64,000 bases of DNA from positions 23,348,001 to 23,412,000 of the forward strand of contig JAWZYU010000004.1 of the NCBI GenBank assembly GCA_038380435.1, in the 5' to 3' direction. A program made the position numbers and the translations under genes. Below, piece after piece: positions 45,400 to 57,600 of the stretch. The notes under the pieces are model-generated. The model made no database searches, was not told the origin of the DNA, and saw only the letters and a list, made by a program, of their open reading frames with translations. Each line of letters starts with the position of its first letter. Position 1 is the first letter of the stretch. Origin of the DNA: Ryuthela nishihirai (lineage: Eukaryota > Arthropoda > Arachnida > Araneae > Heptathelidae).

Positions 45400-46243
45400 A
45401 TATAGATGACTCATTGAGGTGGCATGCAATTGGTAGAATGGAAGCTGACAGTCTTGAGCCAATTTCAGGATGTAGGTGATGTTTCTAGAAGATCAGTACA
45501 AGATCACCCAAGAATCACAACATCTGAAGATGACAGATATCTGGCTTTAATTGTCAGGCTTCATAAAATGCTGACAGCTTCCCAACTTGCTTTGTCCACA
45601 GGAAGAGAATTTCAAGGTAGAGGGTTTTCAGAAGCCTTCAGGAGAGGGAGCTTTATATAATGTTGTCTTCCCAGATGAGTTGAGATTCAGCTTACAGGCT
45701 GATTCTTGATGAGCATTTTTCTAGAGAGAATGTGGGACATAGTAACTTCCCTCTAACATCAGGGAAAGAAATTAATATTGTGGTGGTGGATTGATGATAT
45801 GCAGAATTGATTATATTTGCGGGAGAGGCATCAGTGACCACAACAACCACCAGATATATATTATAGGATCCTTGATTTACCATAGGTACTAGAATGAGAT
45901 CCTTGAACTTTATGTTTGCACATTTTCTAGTGCAAGGATTCATTTTAATCGATGATATTGCCTGAGTACATAAAACTTACCTGGTAGGCCATTATCTTGA
46001 ACATGAGGTATTGAATGTATGGAGTGGTCTTCAAGATCCTGACTTCAATCCTGTTGAACATGTCTGGGATGCTTTGGGAGATGGATTCTGTTTCATCCCT
46101 CCTCCCAAAAACCTCCATGGTTTTATAACAGCCCTTTTGAATCAATGGACTCTTCTGCCTTTAGAATTGATTGGAGACATTTTTGGCAATATGAGGAGGC
46201 ATTGTGAGTCCTTTATTGTTGTCAAGGGACAACATAAGTAGTG
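45400..46243 (+). pseudogene. Tc1-like transposase pseudogene, second family
   Basis: Disrupted + strand frames give RWHAIGRMEADS near 45420, then FQDVGDVSRRS and EDDRYLALIVRLHKMLTASQ at 45460-45590, FILIDDIA near 45940, and DFNPVEHVWDALGD with PPPKNLHGFITALLNQW at 46040-46150, ending CESFIVVKGQHK near 46235. This is the full order of a Tc1-family transposase (HTH, then DDE catalytic core and C-terminus). Many stops and frameshifts interrupt it. It follows directly on a mariner remnant. Terminal repeats were not identified. The wording of the motifs resembles Tc1 families abundant in chelicerates, which is inference. Confidence 0.78.
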
Positions 46244-46259
46244 TGTCAAACATGTTTAC

Positions 46260-47474
46260 ACTACTTATTAATGTGAGTTTTCATTTGCTTTGCTGAACTT
46301 ACTTTCATACTTTCACATAAATATTATTAATCATGCAACTATTCATCTTGCAATCTTCATTCTGATGTAGAACTGTAAACATAGTGCAACTTTTCTATAG
46401 ATATTCTTAAAAATCCATATAGACCTGTTTGAGAATTGGCCTTTTCGTATTGTAGTAGAATATAGATACTAGAGAGATGACTGAAACTTAGTGAAGAGCA
46501 AACAGACATTGCTGAGATTAGTCCTATCAAATCATTTTAGAATTTACTTTATATCTGTGAAAAGTACACCACTAGTAAACAGGAAGTGAAAAACGAAATT
46601 CTTAAGCCATCATTTACATGGAGGTCCTAAAGAATTCTGTCATTGCAGATAAATGTAATAGTCACTTGGAAGGTCATTAGTATGACCATATAAACATGAG
46701 ATCTATTTTTATTGGTTTACAACTCTTGTTTTAACTGTGTTTAAAAATATTAGGAAATATTAGTTATTTTAATTTCTGACAGAGATTTTTAAGAACATTA
46801 AATTGTCAAAAGTGTTTGTCATGGGAAGAAACTAGGTGGATGAGCTCCTTAGTCTACTTTTAGATATACATAGCTACTCACCCCTCTTTACTATCAGTCT
46901 GGGATATCTTTTTTTTTTTGTCTTTTCTCAGATCCACTTTGAACCATATTGATATTGTCCTTGAACCTCATAAACCTCTATTCTGAATATAGCTTCAATG
47001 GTGCCATATTCTTAATTATGGCTGTATTTCACATGAGTTAACAGTATTGGATGTGGATAACTGTCATGTACTCTATAGTTTAGAGTGTTTTTCTGTTTGA
47101 TCAAGAGCTCCTCCTAAATAGTAATAGCTAGGACTACCAAATTCAGTATACAGCTTCCTTTTATAACTAAAAGCAACATAAAAAAATTAGTCACCCAACC
47201 TTTTTTTTCCCATTGAAAATATACCCATCCTAAACAGGGGTATTAGTGTGATAATAAATTGCCAAATATAGTAAGGCATACCTCAAATGGAAACTTTTGA
47301 TATGAAAACTATCATGGGGTACCTCAAAATTTGTCTCTCTTTTGTGCATCCCCCTCAAATAAAAAAAATATATAGGATAGGGACGGAAATTTCACAGTAC
47401 TATTGACAACACAAAGTATGACTCTTGACAAAACAAAATGCATAAATCTTAAGAATGAATCACTGAACTGTATA
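46260..47474. other. Intron, no recognised feature
   Basis: No coding or transposon motif recognised between the Tc1 remnant and the SINE at 47475. Confidence 0.5.
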
Positions 47475-47833
47475 GGGGCAGGGTGGTTCAGTCAGTAGCT
47501 TGCTAAGCTCGTAATCTGCAGTTTCCAGGTTCAAGTCCTACTCTGGGCCAGTGTTGAGATTTATCTCTGCAAAACTCTCTGCCCTGCCCTCAGTTAGAGG
47601 ACATTGATGGCTTGGAAAGGCTGCTGTCCATTGGATGGGACATTAAGCTATGGCTCCATGTGCAGGAAAGCCTGCTGTGTACTGGATGGCCTTGATGGGA
47701 GGCTATCATCTGTCACCCAACAGTTGTCCAATGGGTCCCTTCTCCTTAACCTTCTATGAACCCTTAGGGTCTTGTGATCTGGCCATTTAGGTAATTTTGT
47801 GCAAAGTACTGCTCAGAGGTAAAACAACCCAAT
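47475..47833 (+). mobile_element. tRNA-derived SINE (family 1), older near-full-length copy
   Basis: Starts ggggcagggtggttcagtca; B box ggttcaagtcc; body with tgggacattaagctatggct, ggatggccttgatgggaggc and gtgatctggccatttag; ends ggtaaaacaacccaatt. Several indels and no clear target duplication, so it is older than the copies at 26671 and 31490. Confidence 0.9.
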
Positions 47834-48084
47834 TAAGCTTTTAAATGCCATGGATATACTGAGCATTGCACATATATATGGATATAATGAGAATCCATAC
47901 ACAATATAATTTGTTTTTTAATAATTCTTTAGTCACCAAATATATTTAAAACTTGACAAATTTTCATGAGACCTGCAAAGTTCTTATACATTGGAAACTG
48001 AGAAAGTAAGATTCGCTGTTTAATTTCTGCAAAGGTTAAGTAATAACACTCAAGAAAATATTCAGGAAAAGTCTTCACATGTAT

Positions 48085-48350
48085 TATTATTCCATGTATT
48101 TTCCATTTTGCAGTCACCAGACTTGTTGAGACACTTGTAATAGTTGATGAGCTTATCAAAGCCCTGCTGAAAGAAGAATGTGTCCAGCTCCTGAAGCCAC
48201 TTTGTGACTTCCTCTCTGACAGTGTCATCTGGTGGACCTTGGAGAGATGCTTCTTCAGATACACAAACTTGAAAATCCAGTGACATCGGGCTTGAACTTT
48301 ATGATGGATGGTGAACAGTTTGCTATCACAAGATGCAGAGATTCTCATCC
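48085..48350 (-). pseudogene. Mariner transposase C-terminal remnant M3
   Basis: On the minus strand, RCHWIFKFVYLKKHLS (about 48300-48240) is followed in another frame by DDTVREEVTKWLQELDTFFF and QQGFDKLINYYKCLNKSGDC (about 48225-48110). This is the C-terminal block of mariner transposases, after the last catalytic Asp. The N-terminal and central parts were not found between 48350 and 48600. Confidence 0.7.
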
Positions 48351-48599
48351 CTTATTCTCATACGATCATTTTCGAATTTACAACACCATTTCCTCACTTA
48401 TTGTACTGACAGGTTATCTGAGCTATACACAACCACAAGCTGTCGATTTTCTGCTGCTTGTGTCTTCTGTGTCCACAGATCCCGAATTACTACTCAAATC
48501 TCCAACTTCATATATAAAAGCAGGACCTCCACCATGTTCGCTTTGACATTGCATCTCACAGCACATGTAACAGTGATGACTGCTGCCACTTAGTGACAC

Positions 48600-49286
48600 T
48601 ATTTGATTTTATTATGATTGGTGGCACAGCTCCAGATGTTTGTTAGTTTGGCAGGGAACAAACTGGGAACTTTACTTTCTGACTTATCGTCATATATTTA
48701 GCCATATGGGTGACATTATCTTATAATTATTTTCATTTTTGCCAATCTTAGAGTTTTAGGTTGAAAGAAGTATTTTTCACAAAAATTATAATACATTGTA
48801 TAATGAAATCTTAAGGTTTTCAAACACAGAACCTGGCCACATTTAACATAAAATTGTATCAAGATGTCCTTATAAAATGCCACTAATGTGTTTTTGGGAT
48901 CTCTACTGTGCATTGTGTAAGTAATTTTTGGATGATAGTGAGCTTGACATACTGATGAATCAATCATCTTTGAGCATTATTTTGTGTAAAGAGAGGTTTG
49001 ACTTCATTTTTCCATGCTATTCTTGTTTAGGATAATAGATTTGAACAGATCTTTTAAAGACAGTGTTTAATTGAGTTCAGTAAGGATGAAAGGGACAGAC
49101 AAATCCAGGAAACAGCTTTTTAAAATTGAGTTTTGATGGCAGAATGCTACATTTGTTGCCCAGAATATGCACATTTGGAGAATTATTTTTTAAAGTAGTT
49201 TCACTATTTAGTTTATCTTTGTAGCCTTCAGTGACTTAAAAATTGCAAATGATACCCCCCCCCCTCCCCATATCTCATTTAACTTT
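48600..49286. other. Intron, no recognised feature
   Basis: AT-rich; nothing recognised before the duplicated exon segment. Confidence 0.5.
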
Positions 49287-49443
49287 GATTTTTTTTATTG
49301 CGTGTTTTTGAATTTATATCTTTTTTCCTCCTAGAGCTTGGCTTCTTTTAGACCAATATCATAAGAAGGCTCAGTTGTTCCATGCAAATGTTGTAATGGT
49401 GCAGTTAGGAGATGATTTTCGATGTGACAAGGCTACTGAATGG
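49287..49443 (+). pseudogene. Partial duplicate of mannosidase exon 5 with its acceptor
   Basis: This segment repeats 49992-50153 (intron end, acceptor and the first 109 bp of the exon) with very few transition differences besides length change in the poly-T tract. Exonic changes give His for Arg twice and GDDFRCD for GDDFRYD. After the codon for Trp at 49441-49443 the copy runs into TAA and similarity ends. It lies before exon 4, so splicing from exon 3 (phase 1) into its phase-2 acceptor would shift the frame and meet TAG within six codons. It cannot make normal enzyme; it could be inert or act as a poison exon. Confidence 0.9.
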
Positions 49444-49590
49444 TAATGAAAGGCATTACCATGCTGGCCTAAACTGTAGGTAGGAGATAGTGAAGAGGAA
49501 GGAAATAACATTGATTGGACAAGTCCATTTAAAATCTCAGCTGTTTTGGGCCAGTATGGTAGTGAAAGGGTTAATGATAAATCTCCCACT
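49443..49590. repeat. Inverted-repeat element abutting the exon copy
   Basis: cattaccatgctggcc at 49454-49469 pairs with ggccagtatggtagtg at 49549-49564 (two mismatches), with further pairing outside. It begins where the duplicated exon ends, so it may have truncated the copy. Confidence 0.5.
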
Positions 49591-49760
49591 GCTTGATCAG
49601 AAAAAAAAATCTGCACTAGTCAATTTTCAGTGAATCTTAAAATATTGTGGATTTTTTTTTTAATTTTGTCATATTAAATTAATAAGTAATATTGTATTGA
49701 TATTACATATTTATATTAATTCCAAAACTTACATATTTTTTATTGTATTTTACAATGCAG

Positions 49761-49947
49761 ATCATAACCATACAATGGATATTTTGTGTCACACAATGCC
49801 TTTCTACAGTTATGACATTCCCCACACCTGTGGCCCAGATCCTAAAGTATGCTGCCAATTTGACTTCAAGAGGCTTCCTGGCAATAAAGTAAATTGCCCA
49901 TGGCGAGTTCCACCTATTGCTATAAATGATAAAAATATAGCTGATAG
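49761..49947 (+). CDS. MAN2A: Alpha-mannosidase II-like gene, internal exon 4 in window
   Basis: Exon encoding [20 protein letters not shown], then [20 protein letters not shown] and NCPWRVPP, a signature block of Golgi class II mannosidases with its conserved cysteines. The acceptor is tacaatgcag ending at 49760 and the donor GATAG|gtaagt at 49947/49948. Phase 1 enters and phase 2 leaves. The next intron is only 97 bp, in sharp contrast to the roughly 13 kb introns elsewhere in the gene. The cysteine-rich [13 protein letters not shown] block favours the Golgi subfamily over lysosomal or cytosolic GH38 enzymes. Confidence 0.96.
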
Positions 49948-50044
49948 GTAAGTTACAGTTATATACCTATTTCAAAATTTTGTCTATGTAGTGATTTTTT
50001 TTTTTTATTGCATGTTTTTGAATTTATATCTTTTTTCCTCCTAG

Positions 50045-50222
50045 AGCTTGGCTTCTTTTAGACCAATATCGTAAGAAGGCTCAGTTGTTCCGTGCAAATG
50101 TTGTAATGGTGCAGTTAGGAGATGATTTTCGATATGACAAGGCTACTGAATGGGATCAGCAGTTTAATAATTACCAAAAGCTTTTTGATTATATTAACAG
50201 CAGAGAAGATTGGCATGCTGAA
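50045..50222 (+). CDS. MAN2A: Alpha-mannosidase II-like gene, internal exon 5 in window (GDDFRYD motif)
   Basis: Exon encoding [20 protein letters not shown], then [19 protein letters not shown] and [18 protein letters not shown] carries the acidic pair that in the Drosophila enzyme includes the general acid/base Asp341. The acceptor is cctcctag ending at 50044; the first base completes an Arg codon from the previous exon. The donor GAA|gtatgt at 50222/50223 leaves phase 0. The exon is 178 bp. No later exon was found in the remaining 13.8 kb, so the gene continues beyond the window. A partial copy of this exon and its acceptor lies 710 bp upstream (49287-49443). Confidence 0.95.
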
Positions 50223-51099
50223 GTATGTATCTTTATTTTTTGTAATAAAGTTTATCATATCACAATTATTTTTCATACAAAGATTTTTTAATCTGTAAGA
50301 ATATTTTGCAAAAAATGTGCTAACCTTTATTTATGCTGCAAAGAGTTTTACAACTGCATTTTATGGATGCTGGATAACATTTATATTTTACCCTGCATAT
50401 TTTTATATATATTTAAAGACTGGACTGTTGTTGCATATTTGCAATAATATGCAATAACAGGCTGGGGCTGTTATTGCATATTTTTACTTTAGATATTAGA
50501 ATCATTTTATTTTAACACATTTAATAAAAGATACATTTGCAATTACAATTAACAATATTAATTTGTTAATTGTAATTGCAAATTAATTGTAATTAACAAT
50601 GCAATTAATTGCAAATTAATTGTAATTAACATTGTAATTAACAATGTTAACAAATTGTTTTTACACTATATATTTCAGTAAAGAGTTTATGGTAATACTA
50701 TAAATACCTACAGTTGAGAGTGCAATAGGTTTTTTTGCACACTAGGAAAATTCATAATGCATATGGCATGTCTGACAAGTGATCAACTTTTGTATATCTG
50801 TGGTGTATTGTGTTAGTTATTGTGCATGCTATTAGATTTTATGAAATAAATGGCACATTTAATTATGGATGTTTTATTAAGGCTAATATAGGTATTATTT
50901 TACCAGCAAATGGCCTATTGAACAGATATTTTTAATTTGAACAAAATATATCCTTCTTTTATATGAAAAACCACTTGAGTTCATTGTTTTTTAAAATTTA
51001 GATCCTTATTCAGCTTGCAGTTAGAGGACTACCTATTATTCTAGTCTCTAACTGAAGCAATGGTTAAATTATTTCTGTTTCAGAAGACATGTCCCTTAA
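50223..51099. other. Start of the last intron in the window
   Basis: AT-rich with the palindromic repeat at 50535-50650 and ttgcatatt-type inverted motifs at 50430-50480. No further mannosidase exon seen. Confidence 0.55.
50535..50650. repeat. AT-rich palindrome and tandem repeat
   Basis: ttgcaattacaattaacaa and its complement face each other at 50536-50582, followed by two to three direct copies of a taattgtaattaaca motif. Simple-sequence structure, no coding content. Confidence 0.7.
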
Positions 51100-51190
51100 T
51101 AATAATAATATCTTTATTAAGCCTTAGTATGGTTATACACATAGATTACCCCGCTAAGCCTTATGGCTTGTAAGCTAAAAGTAGCTTCTA
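51100..51190 (-). mobile_element. Possible LINE 3' terminus with (TTA)n tail
   Basis: On the minus strand a short text (aagccataaggcttagcggg, then ggcttaataaagata) ends in ttattattattaagg. This resembles the 3' end of an old LINE; no coding part is present. Confidence 0.35.
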
Positions 51191-51339
51191 GAATTGTCTT
51201 TTGTTTAACATACCAGAGTTTTTTTTTTCCAATTACTGAGTATTCCCTGATAAGCATTATGTATCTGAAGTATAATATGTTTTCATACTGATAGTATCTT
51301 TAAAATGGTGCTTTTATACTCCTTAAAAAAGTTCTTCAA

Positions 51340-51836
51340 CAATGAGCTTGATTATGGATCCTGGACTTGCTGCACTGGTTAGCCTCTGTTGAGGGAAAAT
51401 CTGCCACTGTGTTTTCTGTTTCCTTGTGGGTTGACAACCCCAAGTGAATAGATTCACAGGATATGTTTATCAACTGGTGAATAATCTTGATCTTAGGTCA
51501 TTGCAGGTACCAGAACTCTTGCTTTTACGGACATCGTCAAACCTACATTGGAGGAAGTCTTCCAGTGTAGATGGCTTCAGCCTTTAATAGTCGAGGAAAG
51601 GGTCTTTGCCCTGTGCCTGCGATTAGGGGGCTATTTGATATTGTCAGCATTCCCTTTCCCAATAAGCAGTTTCTTTAAACATCCCACTAACCATTTTCTC
51701 TCCATAGATAATTGGAACATGAGGACTCTGCACAGAAATTATCCGCTTGGTGTCTTCACACAAGAATTCCACCATTATAATTTAGATATTCTTGGTTTGC
51801 AAGAGACCAGATGGATAGATAAAGGTCAGATTCTTA
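51340..51836 (+). mobile_element. RTE-like LINE copy J, 5' fragment
   Basis: 5' region followed by the endonuclease start (NWNMRTLHRNYPLGVFTQEF at 51711-51770, LDILGLQETRWIDKGQIL to 51835). At 51836 it changes to repeat X in mid-codon. The rest of the LINE is absent. Confidence 0.9.
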
Positions 51837-51837
51837 A

Positions 51838-54585
51838 CCCTGCCAGTGTCCAGCCTGAAAAACTGGTTTCCATCCAGAGGCCATGTTATTTTCTCCCTAT
51901 GCTCAGCCAAAAGAAAATTAACTTTAAATCTTTTTTTGCCAAATAACTTGAAAGGAATTATGTCATGTTATATGCCAAAATAATCAGCATTTAATTCTGA
52001 TATCTACTAATAAATCAGCACTTTGAAGTCGATTCAAATTTTTGAGGAAAAATTGTCTTGAGCTGGGTAGGATATGATCCCACAACCTCCTGATAACATG
52101 TCAGGTGCTCTGGACCACTGAGCTACCGGCCACTGATCAAGATCTCTAACTAACGCTATGAACATTTCTATTATGTCATATATAGGCACTATTCAGGTAA
52201 TCTAGCCACAAATGGCTTTCTATTTGCCATATAGATGGAAAACATGTCTTACAAGTATGCTAGTGATGAATAATGGAATAAACTCGACATATAAAATATC
52301 TACTAATAAATCAGCACTTTGAAGTCGATTCAATTTTAGAGGAAAAAATGTCTTGAGCCTGGTGGGATATGAACCATGACCTCAAGACAATTTTTCCTTT
52401 AAAATCTGAATCGACTTCAAAGTGCTGATTTATTAATAGATATTGAATATGTCGAGTTTATTCCATTATTTAATTCTGGATTTTCTGAAAATGAAGTATT
52501 TAACCAAAAAGACTATAAGTTTTATTGTAATAGGACTTTTTTAGAATCATGTAGTAAAAAATGCATCTGGCAACACAAATAAAAATTTGTTTAAAAAAGT
52601 ACTAAAAGACAGAAATGATTTTAATGTACATGAATAGAAAGGCTATTTACTTCTGAATAACTAATAATAATATTTTTTTGGTTTCAAGTAAATATTTCAA
52701 GTAATTATAATTTGTTTCTCGTACCATATTCCAGGTTTTCAGCCAATTGTGCTGAGTCAGATAAACAAGTCAACTTTAGAATTTAAAAAAAAATAACCAA
52801 TGAATAGAAATAGGTTATACTATATACCACATTAAACAGAATTTAATTACGAATTTTATGAAAATAATATAAACAAATTTACAAGCATATTGATTTTAAT
52901 AAGCCTTTTTCATTGTAATATGGTGGGGAAAAAATATCACACTATACAATTAACCCTTCATTTTGGAAAACTTGATGGGTAAAAATAGTTAAATTATATA
53001 TTTATTGAAAGGAAATTTCCTCCCAAATAATATAATATTCAACTTGAAATATGGTTTTCATTTCTTTTAATGATTCTTTTCAGTATTGTATATTTTAAAA
53101 CATGGCCAGTGTTATACAACGTGACTTGGCCTTCTCACATTCATGGGATTTTCTGAACTGGTTATGAAATGGAAAAAAAAATCTTTCCTGTCTGCCTTTT
53201 TTACTAAACATGAATTTTTTCATTGCATGTTGAAGTTTGGCGTTTTTGGCTAAGTGCAGAAACGTTTGTGCACCAAAGCAAAAAAAAAACACACCATTAT
53301 ATCATATGTTGGCATAGCCAAGGTACTTAGGAGGGGTGGGGGGTCAGGGGGTTACTTTTAAAATCATTAAATATAAGCATAAAAACTTGTCATTTTAAAA
53401 AATTATGTTTTTCTGGAGGGAGGGGAGGTGAAACTTTTACCATGAGTTTAGCAGAGGGGATAACTTCCCAATGTTGCCCTCCCACATGATGGCTTATTTC
53501 CGTAGCAAGGAAGTCTATTTTGCTTCTATATCCAAGACATTCATTTTCAGAAAACTAGAAGCTCAAAGCTTATTTACTAAAAAAAAGAAATAATAAAAGA
53601 AAAATTACATATAACCTAATGGAATGTTAGATTAAATATCTGCAACAACTTTTAAGCTGTCCTCCAATCTGGCATAACTCGGAAAGATTGATAAATCAGC
53701 CAACCAAAAGATCAGTAATTAATGGAAATAAATCTACAGAAATGAATTTGCTTCCATTATCCAAGATCTCATTTATTTTCAGAAAATGATACCACATCAA
53801 AGTTTTTCTGGAAAGTAATAAATAATAAAAATTAAAATTATTAGGCTATATGTTATTATTATAAAAACATATAGCCTAATGTGATGTTAAAATATCCACA
53901 GCAACAAGTTGTAGGCCAGCCATCTGATGTAGCATAACTAAGAAAAAAAAACAATACTTATCGATTGGCCAAAAGATCGCTAATTTCCAAAAATAAATCT
54001 ACTGAAATGAAAACTAAGGTTTAAATATAAAAACAAGTAAATACTAACGTTACAAAAGGTATTCAATATGCTGGGCCAAAACTGTAAAAAGCACTTATAG
54101 CACACAGAACGAAGATAGCATGTGCCAGCCATCTGTGTCTTGTTTGCCTCAGTGAAGCATAACTAATTAAATGCAGGTGCACCAGAATTTCTGAGAAGGA
54201 TGTGTTTTCTTTCAGTTTCGATTTTAAGAGCAGGAAAGATGCATAGAATGCTGGGAAAAATGAAAAAAAAAATTGGGAATACTGAAATAAGTTTATGACA
54301 GAAAAGAGTGTGAAATGGAAAAAAAGAATGTCGGTACATACTTTGTAATTACTTTCAAAATGTAACGTTTTTTAAAATAGCAGTTTTTTTTTTTGTTAAT
54401 TTTTAGATTTCTGAAATTTTAAGGAAACATTTGTTGATAATAGTTCAAATCAAATTTGTGAGCTTAAATCAGAAGGTTGCTGCAGCAAATAGGAATCTTA
54501 ACAAGCAAATCTGCAATACCCGTTTAGTGCTTCTAAGAAATGGCAATCAGATGGCTTTATAAAATTATTTGTATTGTAGTTTAAT
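51838..54585 (+). repeat. Interspersed repeat X, copy b
   Basis: Begins tgccagtgtccagcctgaaa and ends near ttgtattgtag. About 2280 bp when the 468-bp composite insertion at 52000-52467 is removed. Non-coding, with a G-rich patch at 53328-53352. Its start interrupts LINE J. Confidence 0.8.
52000..52467. mobile_element. Composite tRNA-related insertion with direct and inverted repeats
   Basis: Inserted in repeat X with an 11-bp duplication atttaattctg (51989-51999 and 52468-52478). The minus strand of 52135-52050 is tRNA-like (ggtagctcagtggtccagag; gggatcatatcc). A block ataaatcagcactttgaagt occurs at about 52010 and 52307 in direct orientation and again in reverse near 52425. 52271-52468 forms a long hairpin (arms of about 80 bp) beginning taatggaataaactcgacat. 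Confidence 0.78.
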
Positions 54586-54685
54586 AAAATATGCATCAAA
54601 TTGAAAAACAAAATATTATTTTTCAATCCTGAATGATATATTTTTACAAGATATATATTAAAAAAGTTACATATATACAAAATCC

Positions 54686-57600
54686 TCATGCAGCCATGGT
54701 CTACAGAGGTCCAACCAGACTATGTAATTTTCCTCTCCAAACGTGTCTCTTTTGAGCTACAGCTGCTGCATTTGACCACTCTAGGCCAATTCTAGCAAGG
54801 TCCTGTTTGACATTGTCTGTCCATTGCATCCTAAGTCACCCCCTTTTTCTGATACCCTTAGGTACACTGTTCATAATCCTCTTTGCCAGTCTGCAACTAT
54901 GCATACAGGAAACATGGCCAAATCAATGCAGTCTCTCTCTGTACAATATGCTGCTCAAAGGAGGTTGATGACTCCTTCTAACCTCATCATTACTTACAAA
55001 GTCAAACCACCTAATGCCCAAGATACTGCACAAGCATCTAGAATCAAAGGCATCAAGTTTTTTGTTATCCTGTTTACAAAGAGTCCATGTTTCGCTACCG
55101 TAACTAACCTTAGAAAGAACTAAACTATTATACAGCCTAATTTTAGCCTTTTGGTGTACACACTTATTTTTACACACTCTACATAGATTCTTAAAAGTCC
55201 CAAGTGGCAATCCCTATTCTTCTATTTATCTCATGCCACACATCAGCAGTATCTGTTACATAGCTCCTAAGATAATTAAACTGAGACACTTGCTCAAGAG
55301 TGCAACCATTCAAAGCAGCGAAGCCCTATCTGCCTGACCAATTTTCATCATTTTAGTTTTTTCTATGTTTATCACCAAACTTACTCTATTACCATTCTCA
55401 TGAACAGTCCTAATGAAAGAATTCATCTCATCAACATCATTAGCCAACAGGACCAAATTATTTGTATAATCTAAATCAGAAATTTTCAAAACTCTAGACC
55501 ATTTAAGGCCAAAATCTTTCCCATACAAAGAATTTTGCATAACATAATCAATAATTGAAATAAAGAGAAAATAAGACAAAATGCACCCTTGTCTATCTCC
55601 ATTAGCAATGCTAAACCAATCGCTGCAAGATGTACCAACTCTCACACACGACTCAGTGTTATTATAGAGAGCTCTCATTACACTAACTTATCAGGTATTC
55701 CATATGATCTAACAATCAACCACAATTTATGTCGATCAACTGAGTCAAAAACCTTTCTGAAATCTATAAAGCTAACAACCACAGGTTTCTGAAACTATAA
55801 ACATTTCTCAAGAATCTGCCTAAGTGAAAATATTTGATCAATACATCCCCTACCACTTCTGAATCCACACTGTTCATCATGCAGTTGTCCATCAATCAAA
55901 TTCTTAATTCTGTTAAGTATAATCATGCAAAAAACTTGACCTGGAATAGAAAGTAAACTAATTGCTCTATAATTATCACAAGAACTGCAATCTCCGTTTT
56001 TAAAAATTTGGACAATGATAGCTCTAGTAAAATCCTTAGGGACAACAGCTTTATCATAAAACATATTCAAAATTTCAGTCAGCCATGTGACAACACAAAT
56101 GTTCCAAGCTCTAAGCATTTCAGTGATGATTTCATCCACCTCTGGGGATTCATGCAGTTTTAATTTAGAGATAGCCAATGCGACTTCAGAATGTGATATA
56201 GGACCATCATAAAAGCCAGTAATGCATCTATTCTCATTAAAAACAATGGGAGTAGAAATAATCACATTATTTAGCACATCTCAAAAATGCTCAGCCCACC
56301 TAGCCATCACAGAATCTTCACCTTCAACCAACTTGCCATATTTATCCCTCATCCATGTTGTCCCTGACTTTTTCTTCCCACATAATACAACCACCTGCTG
56401 TTGTGCTGTCTAACTCTTCCTCTGCTTTTTCAGCCAAGCTATCAAGCCAAAGATTCTTATCAGCTGTTAACTGATCTTTTACATGTTTATTAAGCTCTTT
56501 GTAATGCCTTCTGTTTGGACTAGTAGGGTGTTGATTCATATTAATCCTGCACTTCCTTCTTTCAGAAATAAGTTCCATAGCCTTATCACTCAAATAATTT
56601 TGTTTCCTCTGTTCCCTTTTACCCAAAAGAGCACTGTTGGTTTCAAGAATAGCCTGTTTAAACTGATCCCATTCTTTCTCAACTTCAGCAGTAAGCAAAC
56701 CACAATTGTCATAATGACTAAATAGCCTATCATGGTATGCTTTAGCTATATCTGGATCTTTTAGACCTTCAGTGTTGAAGATAATTTTCTTAACTTTAGC
56801 ACAACATTTCTTAAGCTTCAGCTGCAAGACACTTTTGATCAGGTAAAGGTCAGATTCAATTTTGGCTCCTCTGTATGATCTGATATTCCTAACTGAACTA
56901 GCCCATTTGTTGTTAATTAAAATATAATCTATCATATTCTTGTGCAACCTGTCAGGTGAAATCCATGTATATTTATAAATGTCCCGACGTTTGTAGTATG
57001 TGTTAGTTATTCGTAAACCATTAAATTTACTTACCTGTAGGAGACTTTCCCCATTGTCATTGGAACTACCAATGCCAAAGGGACCTAAAACTCCTGCCCA
57101 AAGGTCAGAGTCAGTACCAAATTTAGCATTGAAATCACTTAGCACAAGAGAAATATCTCCTTTCTTCACAGAATTCAAAATATCCTGAAGCTGGCTGTAA
57201 AACTTATCCTTCTTGTTCTCATTAGAGTCCTCTGTGGGGGCCTAATAACAGATGACATTGAAGTCTTTAATTTTTGTTTTAAACTTTGCTCTAAGAAATC
57301 TTTCATTAATGCAGTCATATCCTAGAAGAGCTTCACTGGCATGTCTGCTGAGAAGCAAACCTACACTTGCAGATGCTTTCCATCCTCCCTCCCTGAAAAG
57401 AGAAATTTAAAGTTATTTTTAAGTATCTTTTGCAAGCCTAGAATATCTAGGTTATAGCACTGGAATTCCTGCATGAGGACATTAAGAGAATAATCTGTAT
57501 GTAATGTCCTCATGTTCCATGTTCCTGCAGAGAGAAAATCATTAGTAGGATTTTTAAAGAAACTAGGTATACTGAGATAGGTAGGGCCAACAATATCAAA

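Noticed and set aside
48232..48593. Overlapping + strand ORFs of about 100 codons
   Set aside because: Antisense to the mariner C-terminal remnant or in unassigned sequence; no motif.
52050..52135. Possible tRNA gene on the minus strand
   Set aside because: A- and B-box-like motifs are present but no acceptor-stem pairing or clean anticodon arm is visible; it belongs to the composite insertion.
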